Origin: Microbotryomycetes sp. JL201
Lineage: Eukaryota; Basidiomycota; Microbotryomycetes
Reading direction: 5' to 3'
Length of the DNA stretch: 64,000 bases
Assembly: GCA_033819885.1 (NCBI GenBank)
Contig: JAQYUZ010000013.1
Location: 1-64,000, forward strand
The stretch's first letter is position 1. Each line of letters starts with the position of its first letter. Shown in pieces: positions 1 to 12,810 of the stretch. A program made the translations under genes and the position numbers. A model generated the notes under the pieces. That model did not search any database. It was not told where the DNA came from and saw only the letters and a program-made list of their open reading frames with translations.

Positions 1-418
1 AACTTGCCACTTGCAAAGGGACTTGCCACTGCGTCTTGCTCGACAACTTGTTCGCGACGCCCGGCTGTCTCTGACAGCACGACACATCCTCAAGTACATT
101 GCAGGCACACGCAATCTTGTCCTTGTGTACAGTGGTCCAGGTACGCCAGTCACGCTCACTGGTTTCTCTGACTTAACTTGGATTGACAGTTCTCTCAACT
201 CTTGCTTGACCATGGGCAACCACATCAACCTGGGCATTGGTGCAATCTTGTGGCGTTCTGTTCAGCAGAAGCGTATTGCAAGCTCGTCATCTGATGCGGA
301 GTACTTGGGTTTGAATGAGGCAGGGACTACAATCAAAGGCCATTACAATATGCTGGACGAGCTTGACGCAGACTCCCAATGCGGTGACTATTGTCAGGAT
401 TAGCCATTCAAGGACAGT
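1..418 (+). mobile_element. Ty1/copia retrotransposon fossil (RNase H end)
   Basis: The translated product resembles the end of a copia-type polyprotein. It contains the chromodomain-independent RNase H signature of this family, including a segment like YIAGTRNLVLVY, a substrate-side WRSVQQKRIASSSSDAEY stretch and a following conserved alanine/glutamate region. The piece is cut by the left edge of the window, so the reverse transcriptase, integrase and gag parts would lie outside or are lost. No long terminal repeat is visible. The piece is incomplete and looks broken, with clear divergence, so it is probably not recent. It abuts a second element of a different family on the opposite strand. 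Confidence 0.75.
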
Positions 419-1800
419 TCAAACTTCAGAGTTGTCCATTGATATGCCAGATGAGGAGACAACAAAGCCAAGGTACTCAACAGAGTCTGAGTGAAACATG
501 CATTTTGATGCTTTGGTGTATATCTTGTTGTAGCAAAGAATCTCAAAGAATTGGCAAACATATTTGACAGGTTTCCCAAGTGATTGAGGATAGATCAAAA
601 TATTGTCTAGATAGATGACAACAAACACATCAAGGAAAGCGCGCAATTTTGAGTGCACATGACGCTGGAAAACAGCAGTGCATTTGTCAATCTGAAATCC
701 ATGACACAATAGTTGAGTTGACCGTAGCATGTCCAGAATTTGGGAAGCCACTGAGAGTTCTTGGCAACTCAAATGCAATGACATGCTGAACAGAGATTGA
801 TTTTTGAGAAGACGTTTGCCAACAATAGGCGGTTGAGCAACACATTGGTAGATGGCAATGGATATGGATCTGGAACTGTGATTGCATTGAGTTTTCAATA
901 ATTAAGCCACAGGCGCAGCTTGTTCTTGCCTTTGGGAACAGATAGATCCTGTGAGGCACGAGGCAACTTTGATTTGACAATGAGACCTTTTGATAGCATT
1001 TGTCAATGTACTGCTTTAGTGCTTTTGATTTGGGTTCAGATAGACGGTACACACCATCAAACAGGGGCTCAGCATGTGCAACTAATTTGATTTTGATGTT
1101 GTTGTATGTGTGCAGCAGCAAAGACTTGCCTTCTGCCTTGGAAAAGACACTGGTGAGGTCATGATAACACTCAAGGACAACAGATTGCTTCTAATACATC
1201 CTTCTCAGAGTTGAAGGGCTGTACTAGCTCCACCAAAGCTTGTGAAATGCAAACAGGTGCGCTCTGACTGTACAGATCACGCGCACAAACAAGAATGACT
1301 AGAATGGAGCCGCCTCTCCACAAGAAAAGTGGCTGATGACTTTGGGACACAATTGTCCACATTGTTGTACTTGGCCAAGTTGTCATGGTTGAGAAGATTG
1401 GACAACGCCAGACAACCTAATACACATCTTAGAATTCCTTTAATGACCAGCTCTTTGGCTTAGATAGTACTGAGCAATCCAGCTTCCAGCTTGGATTTTG
1501 TGCCTTTTTGGCCAGTTAGTGTACTTGGTTAAAAGCTCAGGAGCCAGGTTCATTACAGACAGGAAGCCAATGGGTGGCAAATCCTCCTGTAAGGCAAAGA
1601 CCTCATTGAGATGATGAGCTTGCAAACCCAAACAAAAGACATCTGAGCAATAGATGAAGATGGTGTAGACAAGACATAGAATATCACATGCTCTTGTTGC
1701 AATGTACCTGCCATTTGAGAACAGCAGCTGTACCTAACAAGGAATGCCATAAGTCAGAACACAAAGGTTGCTTCCTTGCTGCGTCCTTGCTACATGCAAT
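419..1800 (-). mobile_element. Ty3/gypsy retrotransposon fossil (reverse transcriptase region)
   Basis: Minus-strand translations carry pieces of a gypsy-type reverse transcriptase. One resembles the start of the domain (YRLSEPKSKALKQYI), and another the active-site region and the segment after it (VVIYLDNILIYPQS, then KCMFHSDSVEYLGFVVS). The part beyond about 1,400 probably belongs to the upstream polyprotein, but I cannot assign it with confidence. RNase H, integrase and terminal repeats are not seen. The element is broken, with several breaks, and looks old. Its end coincides with the start of the copia fragment, so one may have inserted into the other, or both may have collected in a repeat island. 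Confidence 0.7.
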
Positions 1801-2609
1801 GAAAGCCATGCAAGCATGTCTTGTCATATACATTATGACAACAGGCTTTTTATGCAATTAGGTTTGACATGCAGCTTCTGATCCAGCCTGGGATTGTTGC
1901 CAAGCACGCAGAAAAGGGGCAGTGGATGTCTTTCAGATCCGCTGAATGAGTGTCCTTCTCTCCTGCACCCTTGTCTCCTGAAAAAACCGTGATTGTGCCA
2001 GCAATGTAACAATTTTGGTGGAAGTAGAGTGGCACACATTTGTTCAATTCAGAAATTGCCAGCAACAGCAAATAGAGCGGCAAGAGTCAGCCACATTAAT
2101 TACATGCAGGACCCAGCTGGAAGGTGCCAGTGGAGCAGGACAGCCAGAAGCTAACAGGATTGCATGCAGTTAGCTTTGAGCTGTGCGCGACTCGCCAGAC
2201 GCTGCGTTTCGTCGACAACGGTGACTGCCTCGTGTGGGCGTTGATGAAACTCGCCGCCTTTGCTCGGGCCAGAAGTCCACGAAGCGGCTGAGAACGTGAT
2301 GAAGGCCGCAATTGAGGACGAGTCAATGAGTTCTCATGGCATTGCGCTGCGTGCTGTCGGCATAGGGCTTTGATGCGGGCCATGCTTCGGCGCGACGCGT
2401 TCGTTTCCATTCTCCCAAAACGACTGCCAAGCCGACGCCATGAACTTTGACGCGCGTGGAAACGGGACCCATAATGGTCTGTCTTTTGAAGAAGACCTAC
2501 GTGACGTGCCTTCAGGTCTCATGTATGAGCAGGTGGGTGGTGGTACTGCCGCCTGAAGGACCATGTTATCAGTCTCTGCACCGGACCATTGCTTCTTCTG
2601 ACATTGCAT
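1801..2609. other. Intergenic stretch upstream of the PHD-finger gene
   Basis: I see no convincing gene here. The left part continues the AT-richer repeat island. The right part (about 2,150 onward) has the base composition of the neighbouring genes and presumably holds the promoter and 5' leader of the gene starting at 2,610. Short open frames on both strands show no family resemblance. Confidence 0.4.
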
Positions 2610-4751
2610 ATGATGTCACAACAACCCTCTTATTTGACGAATACGCAGCAGCAGCGTCAACAGCAGCAGCAGCAACATCAGCAGCAGCAGCAACAACACG
2701 CCCACGCGCACCAATCGCAGCCGCATCACCATCATCTCGCTCATCAGCAGCAGCACATGCACGCTCAACAGCACCAAGGTCATCATCAAGTACCTGTGTC
2801 GGTCCCTGACGGCATTCCTGTCGATCCGAGCTTTGCGACGCAGCGTCCGATCATGCAGCCTTTGGCATCTCAGTCGCCCTACGCACCAGCATGGCCGCAG
2901 CCAGCCACTACGAACAGCAGTCATCCTGTTGGGGACGGTCAGGGGCATGGCGGCATTCTGCAGCACAATAGCAGCGCTCAGCCGTTGCCTCCGCTGGTAG
3001 CGCATGGCGATCAGCAAGCACAGATGCCACCGAAGCGCAAGCGCGGCCGTCCGCGCAAGAACCCTCTTCCCGATGGTCGGCCGCCGCCTCCGCCGCCAGC
3101 GCCTGGATCTGCGCCGCGCGGGCGTCCTCGAGGCCGGCCCCGTGGCTCGCGCGCGCGAGGAGGTCGTGGCCGCGGCCGTGGTGCGAAACGCGCTCGCAAC
3201 AGCAGTCCTGAAGATGATTTCGACCTCGAAGACAATGAGTCGAATGAAGAGGAAGATCAGGACGATGACAATGTCAGCATTGGCAACGATATGAACGAGG
3301 ACGACATGCAAGACGATGTAAGACGCTCAGCACCAGTGATGCAGTGGTTGCCGCTGACAGAACCATCTTACACCAACATTCGCACAGTACACGGGTCTTG
3401 AGGGATTGCCGTCGACTACCAAATCGGGTCGCAAGATCTCTCGCCCAACGCCTTTTGTCCCTACAATCAAACCGACCAGTGCGTTGAATTCCGACCAATT
3501 GACATTTAAGCACTCAACAAATCGCTGTCTTGTTTCCCAGTTCAACGTCGCAAGCGTGGAAGCATGTACAATCCTGACGCGTTTTTGGTAAGGCCACGGA
3601 GGCTCTGAGCAAGGATCATTCGGTTAATATCTTTAACCGTCCAGATGTGTCAAGTCTGCAAAGAGGGCCATTCCGCTCCTGCAAACAAGGTCAGTTATGG
3701 TGGCGGACTCCCGCTTGGACTACGCTCACTGCGCATCGCACCACGCGCAGCTCGTCATTTGCGACGCCTGTTCCAAGGGATGGCACCAGTTGTGCCACGA
3801 GCCAAACATCCAAGACGAGCTTGTTAATTCGGACGTTCCTTTCCGCTGCAAAGAATGCGACTTGAAGTTGGCCAAGAGTCGGCCTGATGTCGACGTGACT
3901 GTTGGAGAATGGTCGTCAAACGCAGAGTTTACTGCACGGGAGAAGCAAGAATGGCTCGAGAATTTGCCCTTACACTCGCTGGTCAACTACGTGCTTTCGA
4001 TCGAGCAGAGTAAGCTGTGATCTTCTTTTCGCGTTATCAAGGAACCACCTGCAGATGACTCACTACGTTACGTATGACAGAGTACTCGGCTCGATTGCAA
4101 ACCGCCGCCCTCGAGATTTGGCCCCAAGATTTGCCCGGTGTACTCGCTCGAGCGCGAGAGCAACGTCTTGCCGAAGAGGAGGAGCGCAAACGCCGCGAGG
4201 AAGAGGAAGAGCAGGCTGCGCGCGCTTTGGAAAGCGAAGCTGCGACGCCAGCTTCTTCAGCTGATCCTGCCGCCGAGGTGCCCCTTGCCAGAACTGCTGC
4301 TTCTGTGCGTGCATCCAGGGCTTCTGGACTCCAGGCTCAGCATAATGAGGGTGAGGAGAAGGATGAAATGTCGCAAGGTCAACAAGACCTGGCTGTGCCG
4401 CAAGAAGAGTCGCAAGAGGACAGCAAAGATAGATCCATTCCCGTCAAGCAGTTGCCGCACTTCATGCGGCAAGCGATGGCCCCCGTTCCCGCATTGGCGG
4501 CCGGCACAACGTCGGCTCCTCAGCAGACGCCCAACTACGGCAACAACAATGCTTTCGCAGGCGCCGGGCAGCAATTGGCCGATCAGAGCGGTCATCCCAG
4601 CTATCAAGCTTTCCAGGGCGGGCAGGCAGCGTCGAACGCGCAGCACTTGCAAGATTTCAACAACTTGTTCGCGCAGCTCGAACAAGGTCAAGGTGGAGTA
4701 CAGAATGTGAGTGGGCAAGAAGGCGGTCGATGGGATGGTGGACGGCAATGA
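2610..4751 (+). CDS. PHD-finger, AT-hook chromatin protein
   Basis: A probable nuclear chromatin reader. The start is one of two adjacent ATGs at 2,610 and 2,613. The first exon encodes a glutamine/histidine-rich stretch, then basic GRPRK-type AT-hooks (RKRGRPRKN, followed by RGRPRGRPRG) that bind the minor groove of AT-rich DNA, then a very acidic segment. After introns at about 3,317-3,389, 3,474-3,542 and 3,587-3,643 comes a C4HC3 PHD finger. It starts CQVCKEGH and, across another intron, continues LVICDACSKGWHQLCH and ends FRCKEC, so all zinc ligands are present. The C-terminal part has a charged coiled-coil-like stretch of E and R (about 4,160-4,230) and a low-complexity Q/N tail. PHD fingers of this type usually read histone H3 tails; the complex it works in is not evident. 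Confidence 0.8.
2645..2790 (+). repeat. CAG/CAA and CAY repeat coding for poly-Gln/His
   Basis: An impure CAG/CAA tract followed by CAY-rich codons near the N-terminus of the PHD-finger protein. It encodes runs of glutamine broken by histidine. Such tracts often vary in length between strains. Confidence 0.85.
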
Positions 4752-5096
4752 GAGGACCGCTCGCACGAGCCTGTGCGTGATGTGATGATGGCTGCGACAC
4801 TTTACAGAAGGTTGGTAAATGAAATTGTGATACAAGGGTCAAGCACAAACGGTTTGTTTGTAACGTGTTTTTTTTTTCTTTGGCTTCTTCAACGTTCGCA
4901 CTCGGGTTCGGCTTAGCGAACAAACAAAAAAACACTCTCTTTTCGACGCGGCCCGTCGGTCATCGGCTTTGTTTTCATCTCTGAATGCTCCGTGCTAGTG
5001 CTCGGTTGCTTTCAAATTTGGTGAATCTATGACGTGCAATGGCGGCGTTGTCGCGTCTGGACTCTTACACCCCCTTCTTGGCTTTTGCAGCGGACC
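4752..5096. other. Intergenic region between PHD gene and acyltransferase
   Basis: It holds the 3' end of the PHD-finger gene, with a T-rich patch near 4,868, and the promoter of the acyltransferase gene. No RNA gene or coding region was recognised. Confidence 0.4.
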
Positions 5097-6580
5097 ATGG
5101 CAGCTGTTGAACGTCGCAACAGCGGAACATCGTTCTCTTGGCCTCTCGGTCGCTCTGGTGCGTGGGCGCATCCAGTGTGCCTGCTCGTATGGCATGAGCT
5201 GAGGAGGAGGTAACTGACGCTCGCGCTCACGCGCTCTTTCTGCCCGCACGCAGGCGCATCGGTGTCGGTCAAAACGCGTGGCGACCAAGTCATCTCGTCA
5301 GCCACCTCTCTTCGGGGCGCTGGCGTCGTACATACTCAGGCAAGCGCGGACACTTGGCTTGCCCAAACTCGCCGTCGGTTGATTGACTGTAGAGCTCTCC
5401 GCAACTCTAGTTGCAGTCGGATCATGACAGCCACAAAGTTCTGCTCCGGCTCAACACGATCGACTCAGCAGCCTCATTTGAGCCAAGCGATGCTCAGCGA
5501 GCACTATGGAGCGCCTTGTGGCCCTACTTTGCGCGCGGTCAGGACGCGCCTGCGGAACTTGTGGTCGAGCCGGTCCTTCCATCACAGACCCTGCATGATG
5601 CGCTTGTAGGCATTGGTAAGCAAATATCAGTCCAGTACCGGCTCGAGAAGAGCTAACGATTGGTTCGCCCTCGGCTCCCTTTCGGTACGTGCCAGCGTCG
5701 ACCCCGATCGACGACAGCTATCGAGTGCACAGGTCTGCGATGTTTCAGCTGTACACCTACGCAATCAACAAGATACAACCAGCTCCGTACCCAGCCATTT
5801 TCAACGGTGACGCGCGACCTGCTCGACCGCCAAAGCCGTGTGGCGATCAGCCAATCTACACGCGACTTATACCTCACCTTGATCAGCTTTTCAGGCTACA
5901 ACCCTGCACACAAAACCATCTCAATGTTCTTCACAGCTGGATGAACGATGCTCGCGTCGACAAGTTCTGGGAGGAGAAAGGCACGATCGAGCAGCACGAG
6001 AAATTCATTGCTGACCGGACAGCAGACCCTCACACGCTTTCGGTCATCGGTAGCTACGTCACGAATTCGGGCGACAAAATTTCGACCAGTGAGCCTCAGT
6101 TGGCCACCTACAGCGAAATCTACTGGGTCAAGGAAGATCGACTAGGCCCGCTCATGTCTGACGTGCGGAATTACGATCGAGGCACGTCTTGCTCACCTCA
6201 ATGTTCTCCTGTTTGCTTCGCAACTGACGCAGAAGCCATACAGGTCTGCATATGCTGGTCGGCTCAGATGCTCACAGGGGTCCTCATCGTGTCCGCGCAT
6301 GGTTACCGTCGCTTGTGCACTACTGCTTCCTCGATGACCCGAGGACCGATCGAGTTGTGTGCGAGCCGAATGCCAAGAATGCCAAGATGATCGAGGTAAG
6401 AGCTAGGCGACTGCGCGTCGAACTCGCCATTGCGGCTTCGTGATTGACGCCATCTTCTCGCCCGAACAGTATCTCGAATCCGTCGGTTTTGAACGACATG
6501 GCGACGTGCAGTTTCCTCACAAAGTGGCCGCTCTGATGATCGTCGAAAAAGCGCGCTTCTATTGCAAATGCCCTTTCTAA
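5097..6580 (+). CDS. Siderophore-type N-hydroxyornithine acyltransferase (GNAT, SidF/Sid-like)
   Basis: An acyl-CoA-dependent acyltransferase of the family that loads acyl groups on N5-hydroxyornithine in fungal hydroxamate siderophore synthesis. Family landmarks are visible in order: QPIYTRLIPHLDQLF, then LNVLHSWMNDARVDKFWEE, then the YSEIYWVKEDRLGP core, then GLHMLVGSDAHRGPHRV, and the C-terminal ESVGFERHGDVQFPHK. The ATG at 5,097 opens a short first exon. Introns lie near 5,158-5,254, 5,340-5,410, 5,617-5,698, 6,182-6,243 and after 6,393. Two of these (5,340 and 6,182) need GC donors to keep frame. No peptide synthetase or ornithine hydroxylase is nearby, so its pathway partners must be elsewhere. 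In Ustilago-type fungi such enzymes are peroxisomal or cytosolic; no clear C-terminal peroxisomal tripeptide is seen (it ends KCPF). The exact acyl donor cannot be read from sequence. Confidence 0.78.
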
Positions 6581-6753
6581 AAAACCTTTTGATTGCAATA
6601 CAACACGCCGCGCACGGGCCCACAAAAATCAATCCACTGCTGACATTATGAGCAATTCATTGCTCGCATTCGGAACGCTCACCGTCGACATCACAATCAG
6701 ACTTTGTCGCATATCCGTACGGATTGAGCTGCCACGCCAGCTCAGCCCTACTG

Positions 6754-8501
<1,748 letters not shown>

Positions 8502-9045
8502 CGACTTTGGACTGTAACAAACGCGTCGCGGCGCACACCCGGCCATGTCAGCATGAGTTCCATTCACAGAGCGAGCGAGCAAGATTCGGTATGACTCTGA
8601 GCTTTGACTCCAAAAGCCTCACCTAGGAGGGTGGGACACGACGACATTGTCTCGCCAGGCTCCGGGCGCAACGCTGGACGGGCCCGATTGCCCTGCCGCT
8701 GCTGCTTCTCCACCGTCTCTCGCGCTGTGCATAGCTGAATTTCGCTCGTTGATATCCGAGATGGCTGCGCGCAGCAGGGCCGGCGAGTGCGTGTGCACGG
8801 GCGAGCCTGCCATAGGTCAAAGGGGAAATGCGCGAAAGCCAGACATCAAAATCATATTCATTGCTTCATGCTGGATGACGGGCCGGCCAGTACATTCATA
8901 GACGAGGACGACGAGCTTCTATGTAGACTCGCTGAAACTGGCATCCGATTCCGCACCCAGGGAATCTTGAAACTGGATCCCGTGCTGCACGGAAGGCGAG
9001 AATGAGCTACCGCGCGTGAGTTAGAATTCTCCATGGCGAGACTGA
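8502..9045. other. Region between transporter 3' end and epimerase start
   Basis: It holds the end of the transporter transcript and the epimerase promoter. Short open frames on both strands (for example around 8,647-8,901) show no recognisable domain. I see no RNA gene. Confidence 0.4.
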
Positions 9046-10783
9046 CTATGTGAATGTCGAGACTACGACGAGGACTGCGCCGACAATGACTGGAACAGTC
9101 ACGTGAAAATCAAAGAGAACGACCGACAACGCCACGGACAACAGGATCGACAAGGACGTGCTGAAACACTTGAGCAGATTGTCGGCGTGTTGGATAACGA
9201 GCGCTCCGAGCAGGCCACCGGTCACTTGCAGCAAGATCACGATCCATGTCACCGAGTTGAACCCTTCGAAAAACAATCGGATTCCTGTACCGAACACAGT
9301 CGCGTTCCACTCGTCACGGGTGCTCTGTACGCTGCGAAGGGCAAATGAGAGCTGCGTTCAGGAACACGTGGGAGCCATGCAAAGCGTCTGCGCTCAAAAC
9401 GCACCTGAGCCAGCATCGTCTCATCTCGTACAATACGACGGGTAGACCGGTAGCTATTCCTATCAGAGACAGCTGGACGTTGCGTATCCAGACCGATGGC
9501 CTATGCGGCTGAATAGTTGTGGTCGGAGCTTTGAGGATTTTCTCGAAATAGCAGCCTGCAAAACCAGAAGACAGGCACGCCGTCACGACCGCAAAGAGAC
9601 CGAGAATATGTGAAGGCGGAGAATCTCCGTGCAGTGCATCGTAATCCGTTGCAGCTCGAGCTACCTTGAGCCGTGAGCTCGACGATACCGAGCCAAGCTG
9701 CACGATACCGACGCCAGCCGTTAGAGCAAATAGCGAAATCCATTGCTGCTGGCTGAGTGAGCGGTGCAGCAGTACGACAGAGCAAAGCGCGGTCGCCGGA
9801 ATCTGCCAGGGGAGCGGTTCCGCGTCAGCTGGAAGAGGTCTCGCGCATTAACGCGACTCGCCTTCAACTGATACGCGAGTTGAAACATTGGAACGCTCAA
9901 GTTTCCAGAAGCGACATACTGCAAATTGTTTTGCAAAGTGAATAGACCAGCAACAATCGCAAGCTTCCAAGATTCATGACCAAAGGCGATGTCGACTAGG
10001 GTTCGCCACCAGTCTCGGTCCGCAATGTCCTCTGCAACCGTGCTTGCTGACATAAGGAGCGATGGCCTGTTTGGGTATAGCCCGTTAGGGTTTGGCATGC
10101 GCATAGGAGACGGTTCTGGAGCCGGTGTCGCTGGAATCAGGGCAAACGTCGGTGGCGGAAGGTCTGCTTTGGCCAGCGCGACGTCAACTCGAAGGCTCGT
10201 GATCGATCTGCGCCGCGGGGAAGGCGTGACTGTAGAACCCATGACCGCGCGCGCGACGTTTACGCCAGTACGAAGCAAGACCGGACATTGCTCGTCAGCT
10301 TTGGCTGAGAAACCAAATCGTTCGTTGGGGGCAGGTCGCTCACCTGAAGCATCAGTCCGCTGCTCAAACCAATCTCTGTGACTTTCTTGAGAGTCTCGCG
10401 AGTCCAGCTCGAGCGACGACCCGTTGCTGCTGATCCAAGCGGGCTCGTTGGACTCGGCCAAAGCATCGCGTTCGGCCGCTTCCAAACGCGCCCTTTTGCG
10501 CTCTTGGACCCGAGGCCGAAGTTCACCAGAGAGTAATACGAACAGAGCGGCCAGCACAGCCTTGCAGACTTCTGTGACGAAGATGGCCGATGAAGCGTGA
10601 AATTGGGGGCCCGAGCTTCGTCGGCTGACGTGCATTACGATGCTCAGCACCGAGTAATGGAGCGTCAGCGCGACTAAGCTGAGGAGACCGGCCCTTTGAA
10701 TGGAGCCAAACGCGATGTCAGCCTCTCGCGCGAGCGAAAGCGGGCTTTCTTCTTCATTGGACTGACCGGCTCAACGGCGCCAT
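9046..10783 (-). CDS. Nucleotide-sugar transporter, UDP-galactose type (SLC35A family)
   Basis: A Golgi-type antiporter that would exchange UDP-sugar for UMP. Family marks are LLSLVALTLHYSVLSIVMHV (first membrane span), LQNNLQYVASGNLSVPMFQL followed by AYQLKIPATALCSVVLL, SSGFAGCYFEKILK, and the C-terminal LLGALVIQHADNLLKCFSTS. The start ATG at 10,783 begins MAPLSR and joins the first span through a 76-base intron with a gtcagt donor. The intron at 9,803-9,861 begins with GC, not GT, and splits the conserved YQLK/IPATAL region. The loop between the second and third spans carries an extra segment of about 150 residues, rich in Ser, Pro and charged residues; part of it could be an unrecognised intron, although the frame is open. 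The UDP-galactose assignment rests on family resemblance and on the adjacent epimerase. Confidence 0.83.
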
Positions 10784-10858
10784 TATTCTACTCGCGCCGC
10801 TCAGTCACGAGCTTCAGCGACGTGTCCGAGCCAGTTGTGATGGTCGGGTAGCCCAAAA

Positions 10859-10882
10859 GACGCGTGAGACGCGTGAGACGCG
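10859..10882. repeat. Short tandem repeat, 9-base unit
   Basis: The unit gacgcgtga is present about 2.7 times in the gap between the transporter start and the Trm61 stop. It lies in the transporter's presumed promoter. Function unknown. Confidence 0.6.
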
Positions 10883-11023
10883 CTCTTGATTGCGTGAGAC
10901 TGAGGACGCTCGGGCGTGCCGCAGTCGACAAGTTATATTACATCGTGACAACAAGCGGAGCAACGTGACAACAAGGAGGGTATTGCATAGCAAATAAGGA
11001 AAAGGAATCAAGACTCTCGACAG

Positions 11024-12652
11024 CTACAAGTCTTTTGCGAACTCTGGCAACAAGGTGGCAAAAGTGAGATAGCTGGTGTGACCTCGCGCAAGAGCATTGG
11101 CGCGGAAGGTGTGCTGCCGCCAGGGCTTGACAAGATTTGCGGCTGCCCGCTCATTCGAGCTGTCTAGAACAGCCGAGCTGTCGCCAGCATTAGCCAGCTC
11201 GGGCCCAGTTTGACGCTTTGCTTCAGGTCCCGCCAGCAGCGGGCGTCCTTCGCCGTCATCCGTTGCCACATCGAGCTCGTCGTGCTTGCGCTTGAGTTCC
11301 GCCTTTCTTCTCTGAGACTCGGCGATCTGATTCTCGCGCCGGCGCTCTTTTTTGACTTCGACTTCCTGGATGCGCTCGACGGCAGTTGCCACGTCAGGAC
11401 AGACGAGTGCCGTTGGCTCATATTCTCGCAAGAGCGTCTCATACATTGTGACGTCTAAAGATCAGCAGTACGTCAGCACGCAAATGACTAGATGTGCAAA
11501 CCCTGCATCGCGTGCACTGACCGGAGAACCCGTGTTCGGCAAGGGCTGACACAGTCCGCAGCACCTGCTCAATGCACGGACTGAAGCAGCAGATTCGTGC
11601 CTGTCTGTTTTTCTGTTGTAGGAGCGAGCGCCGAGAGTGTCAGTTGAAGGAACGTGCCGAGCGCCAGCCTGCGCACCTTGAGAGCTACTTTGGCGAATCC
11701 AATTGCCTCCCACGGAGCGGGCACATCCAAAAATACTGCGCGCCACGTAGATAACTTTCAGTTAATGGATCAGAGCCGAGGACAGACGTATGCGACCGAC
11801 CAGAATCGACGACGTTTTCAAGCTCAAAGCCGTCCTTGCACACGTTTCGATGTCTCAATCGCACAATGCCATCCAGGTCGTGGTCTGAGAATTCTTGCCT
11901 GGGCGAGCGAGACGTCAGGTTTCGAACGAAAAATTTGGGGAGAATCGGACGACAAACTTTGCTTTGAGGTACCGCTCTTCGTTGTATTCGAACGAGTGCA
12001 CAGTTCCGCTAGAGCCTACTGATCGCGCAATCGCGTGGGTGAAAGAGCCGCTGCCTGTGCCTGTCAACGAGCACATTCGCATTAGTTGAGACAGTCGACT
12101 GAGAGACGCTGGCCGGCTGTCGACCTGACGGGCGTACCGGCTTCAATCACGGTGCTGTTTGCTTTGATATCGAGATGCGAAGTGACGAATGCAATGTCGG
12201 GCATGTACAGAATCTGTGTCCGATGCGGGAGCGCGAGGGTCCTGAGCGTGCACAAGCACAATGCGTGTCTGTCAGTCTGTGCGTCGACGCCGAGTCCAGC
12301 TTGCTGACCAAAGCTCTGGCGTCGGTCTCAGCAGGTAGACGAAACCACGTCCATTGGTCGAAGCAAACTGCCGAGACCATCCGAGTCAGCGTGCGGGACA
12401 AAGACGCTGCCGCGATAGAAAAAAAACGGGGCGCGGGCGCAGTGTGTGCAAGCGAGCGCAGGGGCAGTGCATGCAGACCGCGATGGTCTTGTTGCTTGCC
12501 TTTGCCCCGAATGGTTTGCCGACCATGTCTGCGTGGCGAAAGTGACCGTAGCGCGAGTGTAGTTCTGTGCCGGGCTTGACAAAGATCGAGTCGAGCTGCG
12601 TCCTGGACGAGTACACGATCACATGGTCGCCGCTGTCGATCAGCCTGCCCAT
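11024..12652 (-). CDS. TRM61: tRNA (adenine58-N1)-methyltransferase catalytic subunit Trm61
   Basis: Methylates N1 of adenosine 58 in the T-loop of tRNAs, in the nucleus, as a complex with Trm6. The start ATG at 12,652 begins MGRLIDSGDHVIVY. The family motif NGRGFVYLLRPTPELW follows the first intron, then LPHRTQILYMPDIAFV, the S-adenosylmethionine motif EAGTGSGSFTHAIAR and the HSFEYNEERY region. DVPAPWEA-like coding near 11,700 is the catalytic-domain segment. The C-terminal exon has a basic coiled segment with many K, R and E residues. The first intron (12,368-12,499, minus strand) starts with GC: the exon ends GCAAAG and the intron begins gcaagc. Its start lies 158 bases from that of EGT1 on the other strand. 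Confidence 0.9.
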
Positions 12653-12810
12653 GGTGTTTGTTGCAAGGTGTTGGGCTGTGCGGCTGCGGCGTGCGGGCGA
12701 GCCAGCAACAGCGAGCGTTTTGGGTCGGGTCGCTCGCTGGCGGCTCTCGCGCGCAGTCGTTTGTGCGCGTTCGCGGTGTGGTGTCCCACATTGCTCGTAC
12801 TCCTCCGGGC
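12653..12810. promoter_or_regulatory. Shared promoter region, TRM61 and EGT1
   Basis: Only 158 bases separate the two divergent start codons. The region must hold both 5' leaders and core promoters. No TATA box is evident. Confidence 0.5.

Noticed and set aside
10859-10882. Repeat array resembling a CRISPR or minisatellite
   Set aside because: Only 2.7 copies of a 9-base unit with no spacers; a simple local repeat.
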